A stretch of DNA of 5,139 bases, taken from NCBI GenBank assembly GCA_021789565.1, contig JAJYJL010000746.1, positions 1 to 5,139 of the forward strand, given 5' to 3'. Under the pieces are notes generated by a model. It saw only the letters and a program-made list of their open reading frames with translations, had not been told where the DNA came from and searched no databases. Below, piece by piece: positions 1-5,139 of the stretch. How positions within the stretch are numbered: the stretch's first letter is position 1; each line of letters opens with the position of its first letter. A program made the position numbers and the translations under genes. Source of the stretch: Acidobacteriota bacterium (lineage in GTDB: Bacteria; Acidobacteriota; Terriglobia; UBA7540).

Positions 1-1352
1 AGGACGGCGCAGTCGTTATCGCGATCAAAGGCGCCCCATCCACCGTCGCGGTTCTGCATGCTGACCAGCCACTGGAGGCCGCGGCGAAGAGCATGTTCCA
101 GCCGGACCTTTTCCGGGTAAGCAACGCGCTGCAGAGCCATCATCACAAACGAGGCATCATCCACGTCGGGGTAAAAATCGTTCTGGAACTCAAATGCCCA
201 CCCGCCGGGAACAGCATCTTGATTCTTCACCTGCCAATCCCCGGGACCAACGATCTGACGAGCCAGCAACCAACGCGCGGCCTTGATCAGCGCTGGATGG
301 TCGGCTGGCAGGCCCGCTTCCTCGAGCGAATACATCGCGATCGCGGTGTCCCATACAGGCGACAGGCAAGGTTGCAGGCAAATGGTGTCGCCCTTTTCTA
401 TTTCAAAATCGCGCAGATGCTTCAACTCACGGGCAGTCAGCGGGTCGTCGGCAGGGTACCCCATGGCCAGCAGGGCAAAGACGGAATTGACCATAGCCGG
501 GTAGATGGCGCACAGCCCCTCGCTCCTTTCCAGATGCTCCAACAACCATTTCTTTGCTCGGGCAAAAGCAATCTTGCGCAACGGTTTCCAGGGCAGGGAC
601 TCGTGCAGTTTGAAGAGACGATCAATGGCCAGGAACAGGTTCCGCCAACTGATGATCTTCCGGTCCCAGTCAAAAGCTGGAATGTGTCCGGAGGGATCAA
701 GGAAAAGCTCGTCAACGCGGGCGTAGTCCGGAATCGGCCAATGCGGGCGCAGCGCGTAGAGGATAGTCAGCGGCACGACGATGGCACGTGTCCATGACGA
801 AACGGAATAAACGTTGAAGAAAAACCAGGAAGGCGGAATCATCAATTCCGGCGGAATGGCCGGGACATGCTTCCACTTAACAGCCCCGCCGAGCGCCAGG
901 TAAAAACGGGTATAAGAATTGGTTTGCTCAAGACCGCCAAGTTCGTGGATTCTGAGGCGTGCGGCCGCCATGTGGGGATCTTCAGGAGAATCGCCGGCCA
1001 GTTTCAGCGCCACATAAGCTTTGACCGTGGCGTTCAGTTCGGAAGGGCCGCCCTGGTAGATGTTCCATCCACCGTCCGCAAGTTGCCGCCGCCGGATGTA
1101 ATTCGCAAGCTTTGCGACACGGTCGCGGTCAAACTTGCCGACAATGCATAGAAAAAAGACGTAGTCCGACTCAAGCGTAGAGTCAGCCTGTAACTCACCG
1201 ACCCAATAGCCTTCTGGAGCCTGCAAAGAAAGTAGATGCTCGGTTGCCCGTTCTACAGCCTGCTGGACCCGAAGATCGAGGTCCCTTTCGACTGCTACTT
1301 CCGCCTGCCCGTTCTTTGTCGGCTCGAGTTCAATTCCTGCTTCCTGTGTCAT
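1..1352 (-). CDS. shc: Squalene-hopene cyclase, N-terminal ~450 residues (3' end beyond window)
   Basis: This enzyme cyclises linear squalene into hopene/hopanol, the committing step of hopanoid synthesis, as a monotopic membrane protein. Translating the minus strand from the ATG at 1352-1350 gives an open frame to position 1. The acidic motif DVDDAS lies at residues 396-401, where the family has the proton-donating DXDDT. The segment PVWDTA places W334-D335 exactly 62 residues before that Asp, matching W312 of the Alicyclobacillus enzyme as I recall it. F387 matches F365, and W187 (SSWTRA) probably matches W169. QW-type repeats include DGGWNIYQGG (from 93) and QNRDGGWGAF (433-442). A TAG stop lies seven codons upstream with no other start between, so the start is firm, although the ribosome site is weak (GGGGG, 4-nt spacer). 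The family is about 630-680 residues long, so roughly 200 are missing, including the His that activates the catalytic Asp. It lies 30 bp behind ispH, probably in one operon. Tetraprenyl-curcumene cyclases are relatives, but the hopanoid neighbours favour Shc. Confidence 0.96.
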   Translation of the reverse strand, partial: MTQEAGIELEPTKNGQAEVAVERDLDLRVQQAVERATEHLLSLQAPEGYWVGELQADSTLESDYVFFLCIVGKFDRDRVAKLANYIRRRQLADGGWNIYQGGPSELNATVKAYVALKLAGDSPEDPHMAAARLRIHELGGLEQTNSYTRFYLALGGAVKWKHVPAIPPELMIPPSWFFFNVYSVSSWTRAIVVPLTILYALRPHWPIPDYARVDELFLDPSGHIPAFDWDRKIISWRNLFLAIDRLFKLHESLPWKPLRKIAFARAKKWLLEHLERSEGLCAIYPAMVNSVFALLAMGYPADDPLTARELKHLRDFEIEKGDTICLQPCLSPVWDTAIAMYSLEEAGLPADHPALIKAARWLLARQIVGPGDWQVKNQDAVPGGWAFEFQNDFYPDVDDASFVMMALQRVAYPEKVRLEHALRRGLQWLVSMQNRDGGWGAFDRDNDCAV

Positions 1353-1382
1353 GAAACCCCCGCGTACTCGCTATGCGCCCTT

Positions 1383-2363
1383 TCAGACCTTCAATTCCGC
1401 CGGCAGAGCAAAGCGGACATCTTCTTCGATCCACTCAACCTCCTCAACACGTGTAAAGCCCCACTGCATCAAACGGTCCACAACCTGACGGACCAGGACC
1501 TCAGGCGTTGAAGCACCTGCCGTGACGCCAATACGGCGGTGTCCATGGATCCACTCTCGCTGGATGTCGTCGGCGTTGCCAATCAGGTAAGCCGCCGTTC
1601 CTGCGCGCCTGGCCACTTCTACCAGCCGGTTAGAATTTGAGCTGTTCTGCGCGCCCACCACCAGAATTCCGTCCGCCTTGTGGGCGACGGCTTTAACAGC
1701 CATCTGGCGATTTTGGGTGGCGTAACAAATGTCTTGTCCGGGCGGCCCGATGATTGCGGGGAACCGCTCTTTCAACCTGTTCACGATCTCCGCCGTATCA
1801 TCAAGACTCAGGGTGGTTTGTGTCAAGTAGACGATCCGGTTTGGATCAGGCGGGCTCAGCGTTTCCACATCTTTTACAGATGAGATCAATTGGATGGCTT
1901 CAGGCGCTTCGCCCAAGGTGCCAATCATTTCGTCGTGGTCGCGATGTCCGATCAGAACGATCGTGTAGTTTTCTCTGGCGTACCGGATCACCTCCAGGTG
2001 GACCTTTGTGACCAGCGGACACGTGGCATCAATGATGCGAAGCTGACGTGCGTGTGCCTCTTCCCGGACTGCCGGAGATACTCCGTGGGCGCTAAAAATA
2101 ACAACGGCCCCGGTTGGTACCTCTTCCAGGTTTTCCACGAAGACCGCCCCCTGGCTTGCGAGTTCGTCCACGACATACCGATTATGGACAATCTCTCTGC
2201 GCACATAAACTGGAGGACCTAGTTTCTCCAGGACCATACGCACGACGTCAATGGCACGGATAACGCCCGCGCAAAAGCCCCTTGGACGCATCAGTAGAAG
2301 CGTTCCCGGCTCCGTACAAACCGGGGTCTCAACGTGAGTATTCACGTTCATACTCTTAATCAT
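1383..2363 (-). CDS. ispH: 4-hydroxy-3-methylbut-2-enyl diphosphate reductase (IspH/LytB)
   Basis: IspH is the final MEP-pathway enzyme. It is a cytosolic [4Fe-4S] protein that reduces HMBPP to isopentenyl and dimethylallyl diphosphate. The frame is open from ATG 2405 (340 residues); numbering below uses that longest form. The three cluster cysteines are C45 (PRGFCAGV), C129 (DATCP) and C227 (DICYATQNRQ). Substrate-site residues include H74 (EIVHN), H107 (SAHGV), H157 and E159 (GHRDHDE), the TQTTLS segment at 195-200, and SSNSNR (255-260). GVTAGASTPE (293-302) is also typical. E. coli IspH has its first Cys at residue 12, so the first 14-18 residues here are dispensable. I prefer the start at 2363 (M15) because AGGAAAGG lies just upstream (AGGA, 7-nt spacer). 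ATG 2366 and ATG 2405 remain possible. It ends with TGA at 1385-1383, 30 bp before shc, with no terminator between. All key residues are present, so the enzyme should be active. Confidence 0.95.
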   Translation of the reverse strand: MIKSMNVNTHVETPVCTEPGTLLLMRPRGFCAGVIRAIDVVRMVLEKLGPPVYVRREIVHNRYVVDELASQGAVFVENLEEVPTGAVVIFSAHGVSPAVREEAHARQLRIIDATCPLVTKVHLEVIRYARENYTIVLIGHRDHDEMIGTLGEAPEAIQLISSVKDVETLSPPDPNRIVYLTQTTLSLDDTAEIVNRLKERFPAIIGPPGQDICYATQNRQMAVKAVAHKADGILVVGAQNSSNSNRLVEVARRAGTAAYLIGNADDIQREWIHGHRRIGVTAGASTPEVLVRQVVDRLMQWGFTRVEEVEWIEEDVRFALPAELKV

Positions 2364-2366
2364 CAT

Positions 2367-2374
2367 CCTTTCCT
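2367..2374 (-). promoter_or_regulatory. Ribosome binding site deciding the ispH start
   Basis: On the minus strand AGGAAAGG directly precedes two consecutive ATG codons (2366 and 2363). AGGA has a 7-nt spacer to the second ATG and 4 nt to the first. The upstream ATG at 2405 has only a poor GGTGGGA-like site. This favours a start at 2363 and removes 14 residues from the longest frame. Confidence 0.55.
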
Positions 2375-2589
2375 GCAACACGCCCTGTAAACCTAATCCT
2401 CTCATGGTCTGTTCCCACCGTCAAGATAAGGGGAGACTTAGTCCATGTTGCCTGTTGACTTGGCGTGTCCTCATTGTGACCTAAAACTCTCGTGATATTG
2501 ATGTTGCCATCTGCCGAAACGATGCATCATATTTACGAGCGTGTTTTACCGGCCCCGGAATTACTCTCTAGGCGTTTGGGAGAAATTTT

Positions 2590-2598
2590 TGCTAGAAT
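2590..2598 (+). promoter_or_regulatory. Extended -10 promoter candidate for the TPR gene
   Basis: TGCTAGAAT fits the extended -10 pattern TGn-TATAAT of housekeeping sigma promoters, with one mismatch in the hexamer. No good -35 lies 16-18 bp upstream, which extended -10 promoters can tolerate. Transcription would start near 2605 and give a leader of about 73 nt before the ATG at 2678. This rests on pattern matching alone. Confidence 0.4.
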
Positions 2599-2626
2599 GT
2601 CGAGTTTATGGACTCTTTCCACAATG

Positions 2627-2648
2627 GAGGCCCGCGGCAAGCCGCCTC
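2627..2648 (+). other. GC-rich hairpin in the presumed TPR leader
   Basis: GCGG (2634-2637) pairs with CCGC (2642-2645) around a CAAG loop. GAG (2627-2629) can pair with CTC (2646-2648) across a 4-nt bulge. The hairpin falls between the putative promoter and the start codon of the TPR gene. There is no following T-run, so it is not an intrinsic terminator. It could affect translation or mRNA stability, or be chance. Confidence 0.25.
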
Positions 2649-2677
2649 ATAGTTCCTGCCAGTTAGTCTTTTAGCCT

Positions 2678-3676
2678 ATGAGATCTCTGAAAAAACAGAT
2701 TCTTGGAGCAATGCTTTGCACCCTGGCCCTTTGTTCCCAGGGATGGGCATCGGGTGGCGCGGCCAGTCCTTGCCCTGCACGCCCCGCAATTGCCAATGAT
2801 CTTGATGCAGGAAAGTACTCCGAGGCTGCATCTGTTCTCCAGCAGGAAGTTGCAAAGAACCCCAACAATGCTCAGGCAATTTTGTGGCTGGCGCGTTCGT
2901 TTCTGGACCTTGGAAACTATGACAAGGCTGTTACATTTGCCGAACGCGCTGTTCAGTTGTCGCCTGATTGTTCGGAATCGCACTTCTGGCTTGCGCGTTC
3001 ATATGGCATGAAGGCCGATATGGATCGCAGCTTTTGGCTCGCCCGAAAGGCCAAGCTGGAATATCAAAAGTCTGTACAACTGGATCCGGATAACCTGCCT
3101 GCCCGGCGCGATTTGATGGAATTTTACCTTGAGGCCCCCTGGATTCTGGGCGGAAGCAAGGACAAAGCTTGGGCACAGGTGGAGGCGATTTCCTCCCGGA
3201 ACACTACAGAAGGCGACTTGGCGCGTGCGATCTATTGGCGGAACTTGAACGAACCGGGGCTTGCCGCAAATGAGTACCGCAAGGTGCTGAATTCAAAGCC
3301 GGCGGAGCCTGAAGCCTATTTCCAGGTTGCCGACTTCTATGAGGCGGACCAGAAACCGGTCGAAATCGAAGCCACCGTCCGGGAAGTGTCCCTGATTGTG
3401 CCAAACGATCCTCGCGTTGATTATTACCGCGCTGTTGCGAACGTTATGAAGCGCCAGGACCTCCCCAAGGCCGAACAGGATCTCAAGTCCTACCTGGCGA
3501 AGACGCCGCGGCGTGATGACTTTCCACCCCACGCCTCGGCCCACGATTGGCTGGGAAGGATTTACGAGATGTGGGGAAAGAAGCAGCAGGCCATTGACCA
3601 GTACCGTTCTGCCCTCAGGCTGAGTCCGGACGACCAGCCAGCCCAGAATGCCCTTAGGCGTCTGGACTCAAATTAA
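2678..3676 (+). CDS. Exported tetratricopeptide-repeat protein, function unknown
   Basis: The 332-residue product starts with a Sec-type signal peptide: basic K5-K6, a hydrophobic core at about 8-19, and probable cleavage after A24 (QGWA-SG). Cys19 lacks a proper lipobox (LAL before it), so a soluble periplasmic protein is more likely than a lipoprotein. The rest is mostly helical TPR units at about 37-64, 65-98, 99-138, 180-208, 211-242, 244-277 and 286-319, with characteristic W-LA, A-RA and L-P-(D/N) positions. A non-repeat segment, FYLEAPWILGGSKDKA (149-164), interrupts the array and resembles an insert seen in a family of TPR proteins. No catalytic motif is visible. TPR proteins are scaffolds for protein-protein contact, so a partner in the envelope is inferred. 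The frame is limited by TAG at 2672-2674, so the ATG at 2678 is the only full-length start, yet no Shine-Dalgarno precedes it. The gene lies between ispH and hpnJ; a hopanoid role is only guilt by association. Confidence 0.88.
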   Translation: MRSLKKQILGAMLCTLALCSQGWASGGAASPCPARPAIANDLDAGKYSEAASVLQQEVAKNPNNAQAILWLARSFLDLGNYDKAVTFAERAVQLSPDCSESHFWLARSYGMKADMDRSFWLARKAKLEYQKSVQLDPDNLPARRDLMEFYLEAPWILGGSKDKAWAQVEAISSRNTTEGDLARAIYWRNLNEPGLAANEYRKVLNSKPAEPEAYFQVADFYEADQKPVEIEATVREVSLIVPNDPRVDYYRAVANVMKRQDLPKAEQDLKSYLAKTPRRDDFPPHASAHDWLGRIYEMWGKKQQAIDQYRSALRLSPDDQPAQNALRRLDSN

Positions 3677-3760
3677 CCGGGCAGGGAAATGAGACAAAGG
3701 GTTTTCGGTCTGGAAGTAGATGGCCGGCCTTAGCGCTCGGGGGTAAACTTAATCGTCGGA

Positions 3761-3793
3761 TTGCAGGGTCGCTAATAACCCGTTTCGATGCAA
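3761..3793. repeat. Nested inverted repeat upstream of hpnJ
   Basis: TTGCA (3761-3765) pairs with TGCAA (3789-3793), and inside it GGGT (3766-3769) pairs with ACCC (3778-3781) around an 8-nt loop, leaving a 7-nt bulge on the right side. It lies about 30 bp before the putative hpnJ -10 hexamer, a position suited to a regulator site. It has no T-run and is not a classical terminator. The arms are short, so chance is possible. Confidence 0.3.
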
Positions 3794-3823
3794 GTAAATT
3801 CGAATGAAGTTAAGTCTTTCGTG

Positions 3824-3829
3824 TACAAT
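3824..3829 (+). promoter_or_regulatory. Possible -10 hexamer for hpnJ
   Basis: TACAAT matches the TATAAT consensus at five of six bases and lies in the 218-bp gap between the TPR gene and hpnJ. The -35 region is poor: the nearest candidate, TTCGAA at 3799-3804, has a 19-bp spacer. If used, transcription would begin near 3836, about 59 nt before the hpnJ start. It would allow hpnJ to be transcribed separately from the TPR gene. Confidence 0.35.
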
Positions 3830-3880
3830 AACCTCGACAGGCGGGATTACGACAGCAGTTTGCGATACCCAGTCATCTAT

Positions 3881-3889
3881 AGAAGGGAG
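3881..3889 (+). promoter_or_regulatory. Shine-Dalgarno site of hpnJ
   Basis: AGAAGGGAG lies 5 nt before the ATG at 3895, a strong purine-rich ribosome site. It fixes the start at this ATG rather than the in-frame GTG at 3889, which overlaps the site. Confidence 0.7.
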
Positions 3890-3894
3890 TGTGT

Positions 3895-5139
3895 ATGGAG
3901 TCTGTTTTGAAGACGCTCTTGCTGAATCCTCCGAGCTTTGAAAAGTTTGACGGTGGTGCAAGCTCGAGATGGCCGGCCACGCGTGAGATTGAGTCGTACT
4001 GGTATCCCGTCTGGCTGACATATCCCGCAGGGATGTTGCCGGGCAGCCGCCTGCTTGACGCGCCTCCGCACAAAGTCACGCCCCAGCAGACCGTCGAAAT
4101 CTCCAAAGATTACGAATTTGTGGTCCTGTTCACTTCCGCAGTAGGGTTTGAAAATGACCTCAAGCTGGTCCGCAACATGAAAGCAGCGAAGCCGAGCCTG
4201 AAAGTAGCCTTTGTGGGCCCGCCCGTGCAGGTGAAACCAGACGAGAGCTTGATGGCCAGCGAAGATATTGATTTTATCGTTCGTGGCGAGTTTGACTTTG
4301 CCGTGGTTGAGTTCGCACAGGGCAAGCCGCTCACTGAGATCCTGGGTGCCAGCTACCGCAAGGACGGCAAGATCGTCCATAACCCGCCGCGCAAGGAACT
4401 CCAGACCGAAGACCTTGACCGCCTGCCCTTTGCCACAGAAGTTTACAAGCGCAATCTGACCATTGAAAATTACAATGTTCCGTTCCTGCTCCATCCTTTT
4501 GTCTCGTTTTATTCCTCGCGCGGATGTCCTGCGCTTTGCACTTTCTGCCTGTGGCCGCAGACCCTTTCCGGCCATGCCTGGCGTACGCGTTCCGTCGATA
4601 ATGTGGTCAGCGAGATCCGCGGTGCGCTCAAGTTGTTTCCGCAAGCGAAGGAATTTTTCTTCGACGATGACACCTTCAACATCCGCAAAGACCGGGCAAT
4701 TGAACTTTCAAAGAAGTTCAAGCCGCTGGGCTTCCGCTGGTCCAGCACAGCACGTGTCCATAGCGACTACGAAACTTTGAAGGCCATGGCCGACGGCGGC
4801 GCCCGCCTGTTTATCGTGGGCTTTGAATCCGGTGACGACCAGATCCTGAAAAACATCAAGAAGGGTGCCACGGCTGAAATGGGCCGAAGGTTCGCAAAGA
4901 ACTGCAAGAAAGTCGGCATCGCGATTCACGGCGATTTCATCATCGGGTTGCCGGGAGAAACCCCCGAAACCATCCAGCGCACAATCGACTTTGCCAGAGA
5001 ACTGGACACTGAAACCATTCAGGTTTCAATTGCCCACGGTTACCCCGGCACCGAGATGTATAACCAGCTGCTCCACGCCGGTCAACTGGTGAACCTGCCC
5101 ATGTCCGATTCGAACGGCCACCAACTGCCGCACATCGAG
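3895..5139 (+). CDS. hpnJ: Hopanoid biosynthesis radical SAM protein HpnJ (3' end beyond window)
   Basis: HpnJ converts the glucosamine head group of glucosaminyl-bacteriohopanetetrol into the five-membered cyclitol ether, after HpnI (glycosyl transfer) and HpnK (deacetylation); this is known for the family, not shown here. The frame is open for 415 codons to the window end; the family is about 470 residues, so roughly 55 are missing. The start TLLLNPPSFEKFDGGASSR (residues 7-25) is a hallmark of HpnJ. Residues about 5-150 form a Rossmann-like cobalamin-binding-type domain, but the usual GGxH-like loop reads VGPPVQ and no DxHxxG is seen. The radical SAM core has the CX3CX2C cluster ligands C211, C215 and C218 (RGCPALCTFC), then FFDDDTF (255-261), GFESG (309-313) and GLPGETPET. 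A large open frame on the opposite strand is a shadow. The gene has its own strong ribosome site and a possible promoter. Other B12-type radical SAM proteins share the core, but the N-terminus and hopanoid neighbours make HpnJ the best call. Confidence 0.93.
   Translation, partial: MESVLKTLLLNPPSFEKFDGGASSRWPATREIESYWYPVWLTYPAGMLPGSRLLDAPPHKVTPQQTVEISKDYEFVVLFTSAVGFENDLKLVRNMKAAKPSLKVAFVGPPVQVKPDESLMASEDIDFIVRGEFDFAVVEFAQGKPLTEILGASYRKDGKIVHNPPRKELQTEDLDRLPFATEVYKRNLTIENYNVPFLLHPFVSFYSSRGCPALCTFCLWPQTLSGHAWRTRSVDNVVSEIRGALKLFPQAKEFFFDDDTFNIRKDRAIELSKKFKPLGFRWSSTARVHSDYETLKAMADGGARLFIVGFESGDDQILKNIKKGATAEMGRRFAKNCKKVGIAIHGDFIIGLPGETPETIQRTIDFARELDTETIQVSIAHGYPGTEMYNQLLHAGQLVNLPMSDSNGHQLPHIE

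Larger units (their letters stand above)
2406..2677. other. Divergent intergenic region between ispH and the TPR gene
   Basis: This 272-bp stretch separates the leftward ispH-shc pair from the rightward TPR gene and should carry promoters for both. Rightward there is a good extended -10 at 2590-2598. Leftward I found no convincing -35/-10 pair. A 9-bp palindrome, GACT-T-AGTC, lies at 2435-2443, and ATGTTGCC occurs twice (2445-2452 and 2501-2508); both are too short to call as operators. A 60-codon plus-strand frame (ATG 2492 to TAG 2674) crosses the region, but it has no recognisable product or ribosome site, so I do not call it a gene. Confidence 0.6.

Noticed and set aside
93..797. 234-codon plus-strand open frame
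   Set aside because: It is antisense to the clearly conserved shc coding region, and its translation is low-complexity and matches no family I recognise.
2455..2487. TTGACT as a -35 with TAAAAC as -10
   Set aside because: The spacer is 21 bp, too long for a normal sigma-70 promoter.
2492..2674. 60-codon plus-strand frame in the intergenic region as a small gene
   Set aside because: No ribosome site, no recognisable product, and the promoter candidate for the TPR gene lies inside it. Kept only as a reinitiation idea.
3677..3760. Terminator after the TPR gene
   Set aside because: No stem-loop followed by a T-run could be found; GGCCGGCC is a palindrome without a loop.
3718..3978. 12-bp direct repeat AGATGGCCGGCC at 3718-3729 and 3967-3978
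   Set aside because: One copy lies inside hpnJ codons, and the core is a GC-rich palindrome. Probably coincidence; no mobile element signs around it.
3877..4644. 255-codon minus-strand open frame over hpnJ
   Set aside because: It mirrors the hpnJ frame, which carries the radical SAM motifs and a strong ribosome site. No independent support for a gene.

Overview
This window is a hopanoid (bacterial sterol-like lipid) biosynthesis locus from a moderately GC-rich Gram-negative-type bacterium. It holds four protein genes in two divergent arms, and both end genes are cut by the window edges. The Proteobacteria/Acidobacteria-like squalene-hopene cyclase, the hpnJ gene and an exported TPR protein of a type I associate with Acidobacteriota suggest that phylum. 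This is inference from protein style; the window has no rRNA or other phylogenetic marker.

Left arm, minus strand (about 2405 down to 1): ispH, the last enzyme of the MEP isoprenoid pathway, is followed after only 30 bp by shc, squalene-hopene cyclase. The pair looks like an operon that joins isoprenoid precursor supply to the cyclisation that makes the hopane skeleton. About 450 residues of shc are present; its C-terminal part lies beyond position 1.

Centre (2406-2677): a divergent intergenic region of about 270 bp. It has a good extended -10 promoter candidate for the rightward arm and a short GC-rich hairpin in the presumed leader of the next gene.

Right arm, plus strand: a gene for an exported tetratricopeptide-repeat protein of unknown function (2678-3676), a 218-bp gap with a possible promoter and an inverted repeat, then hpnJ (3895 to beyond 5139). 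HpnJ is the radical SAM enzyme that finishes the cyclitol-ether head group of bacteriohopanetetrol. IspH and Shc would supply the hopane skeleton and HpnJ would decorate it. The genes for side-chain addition and glycosylation (hpnH, hpnG, hpnI, hpnK) are not in this window and are expected nearby. No RNA genes, mobile elements or CRISPR arrays are visible.
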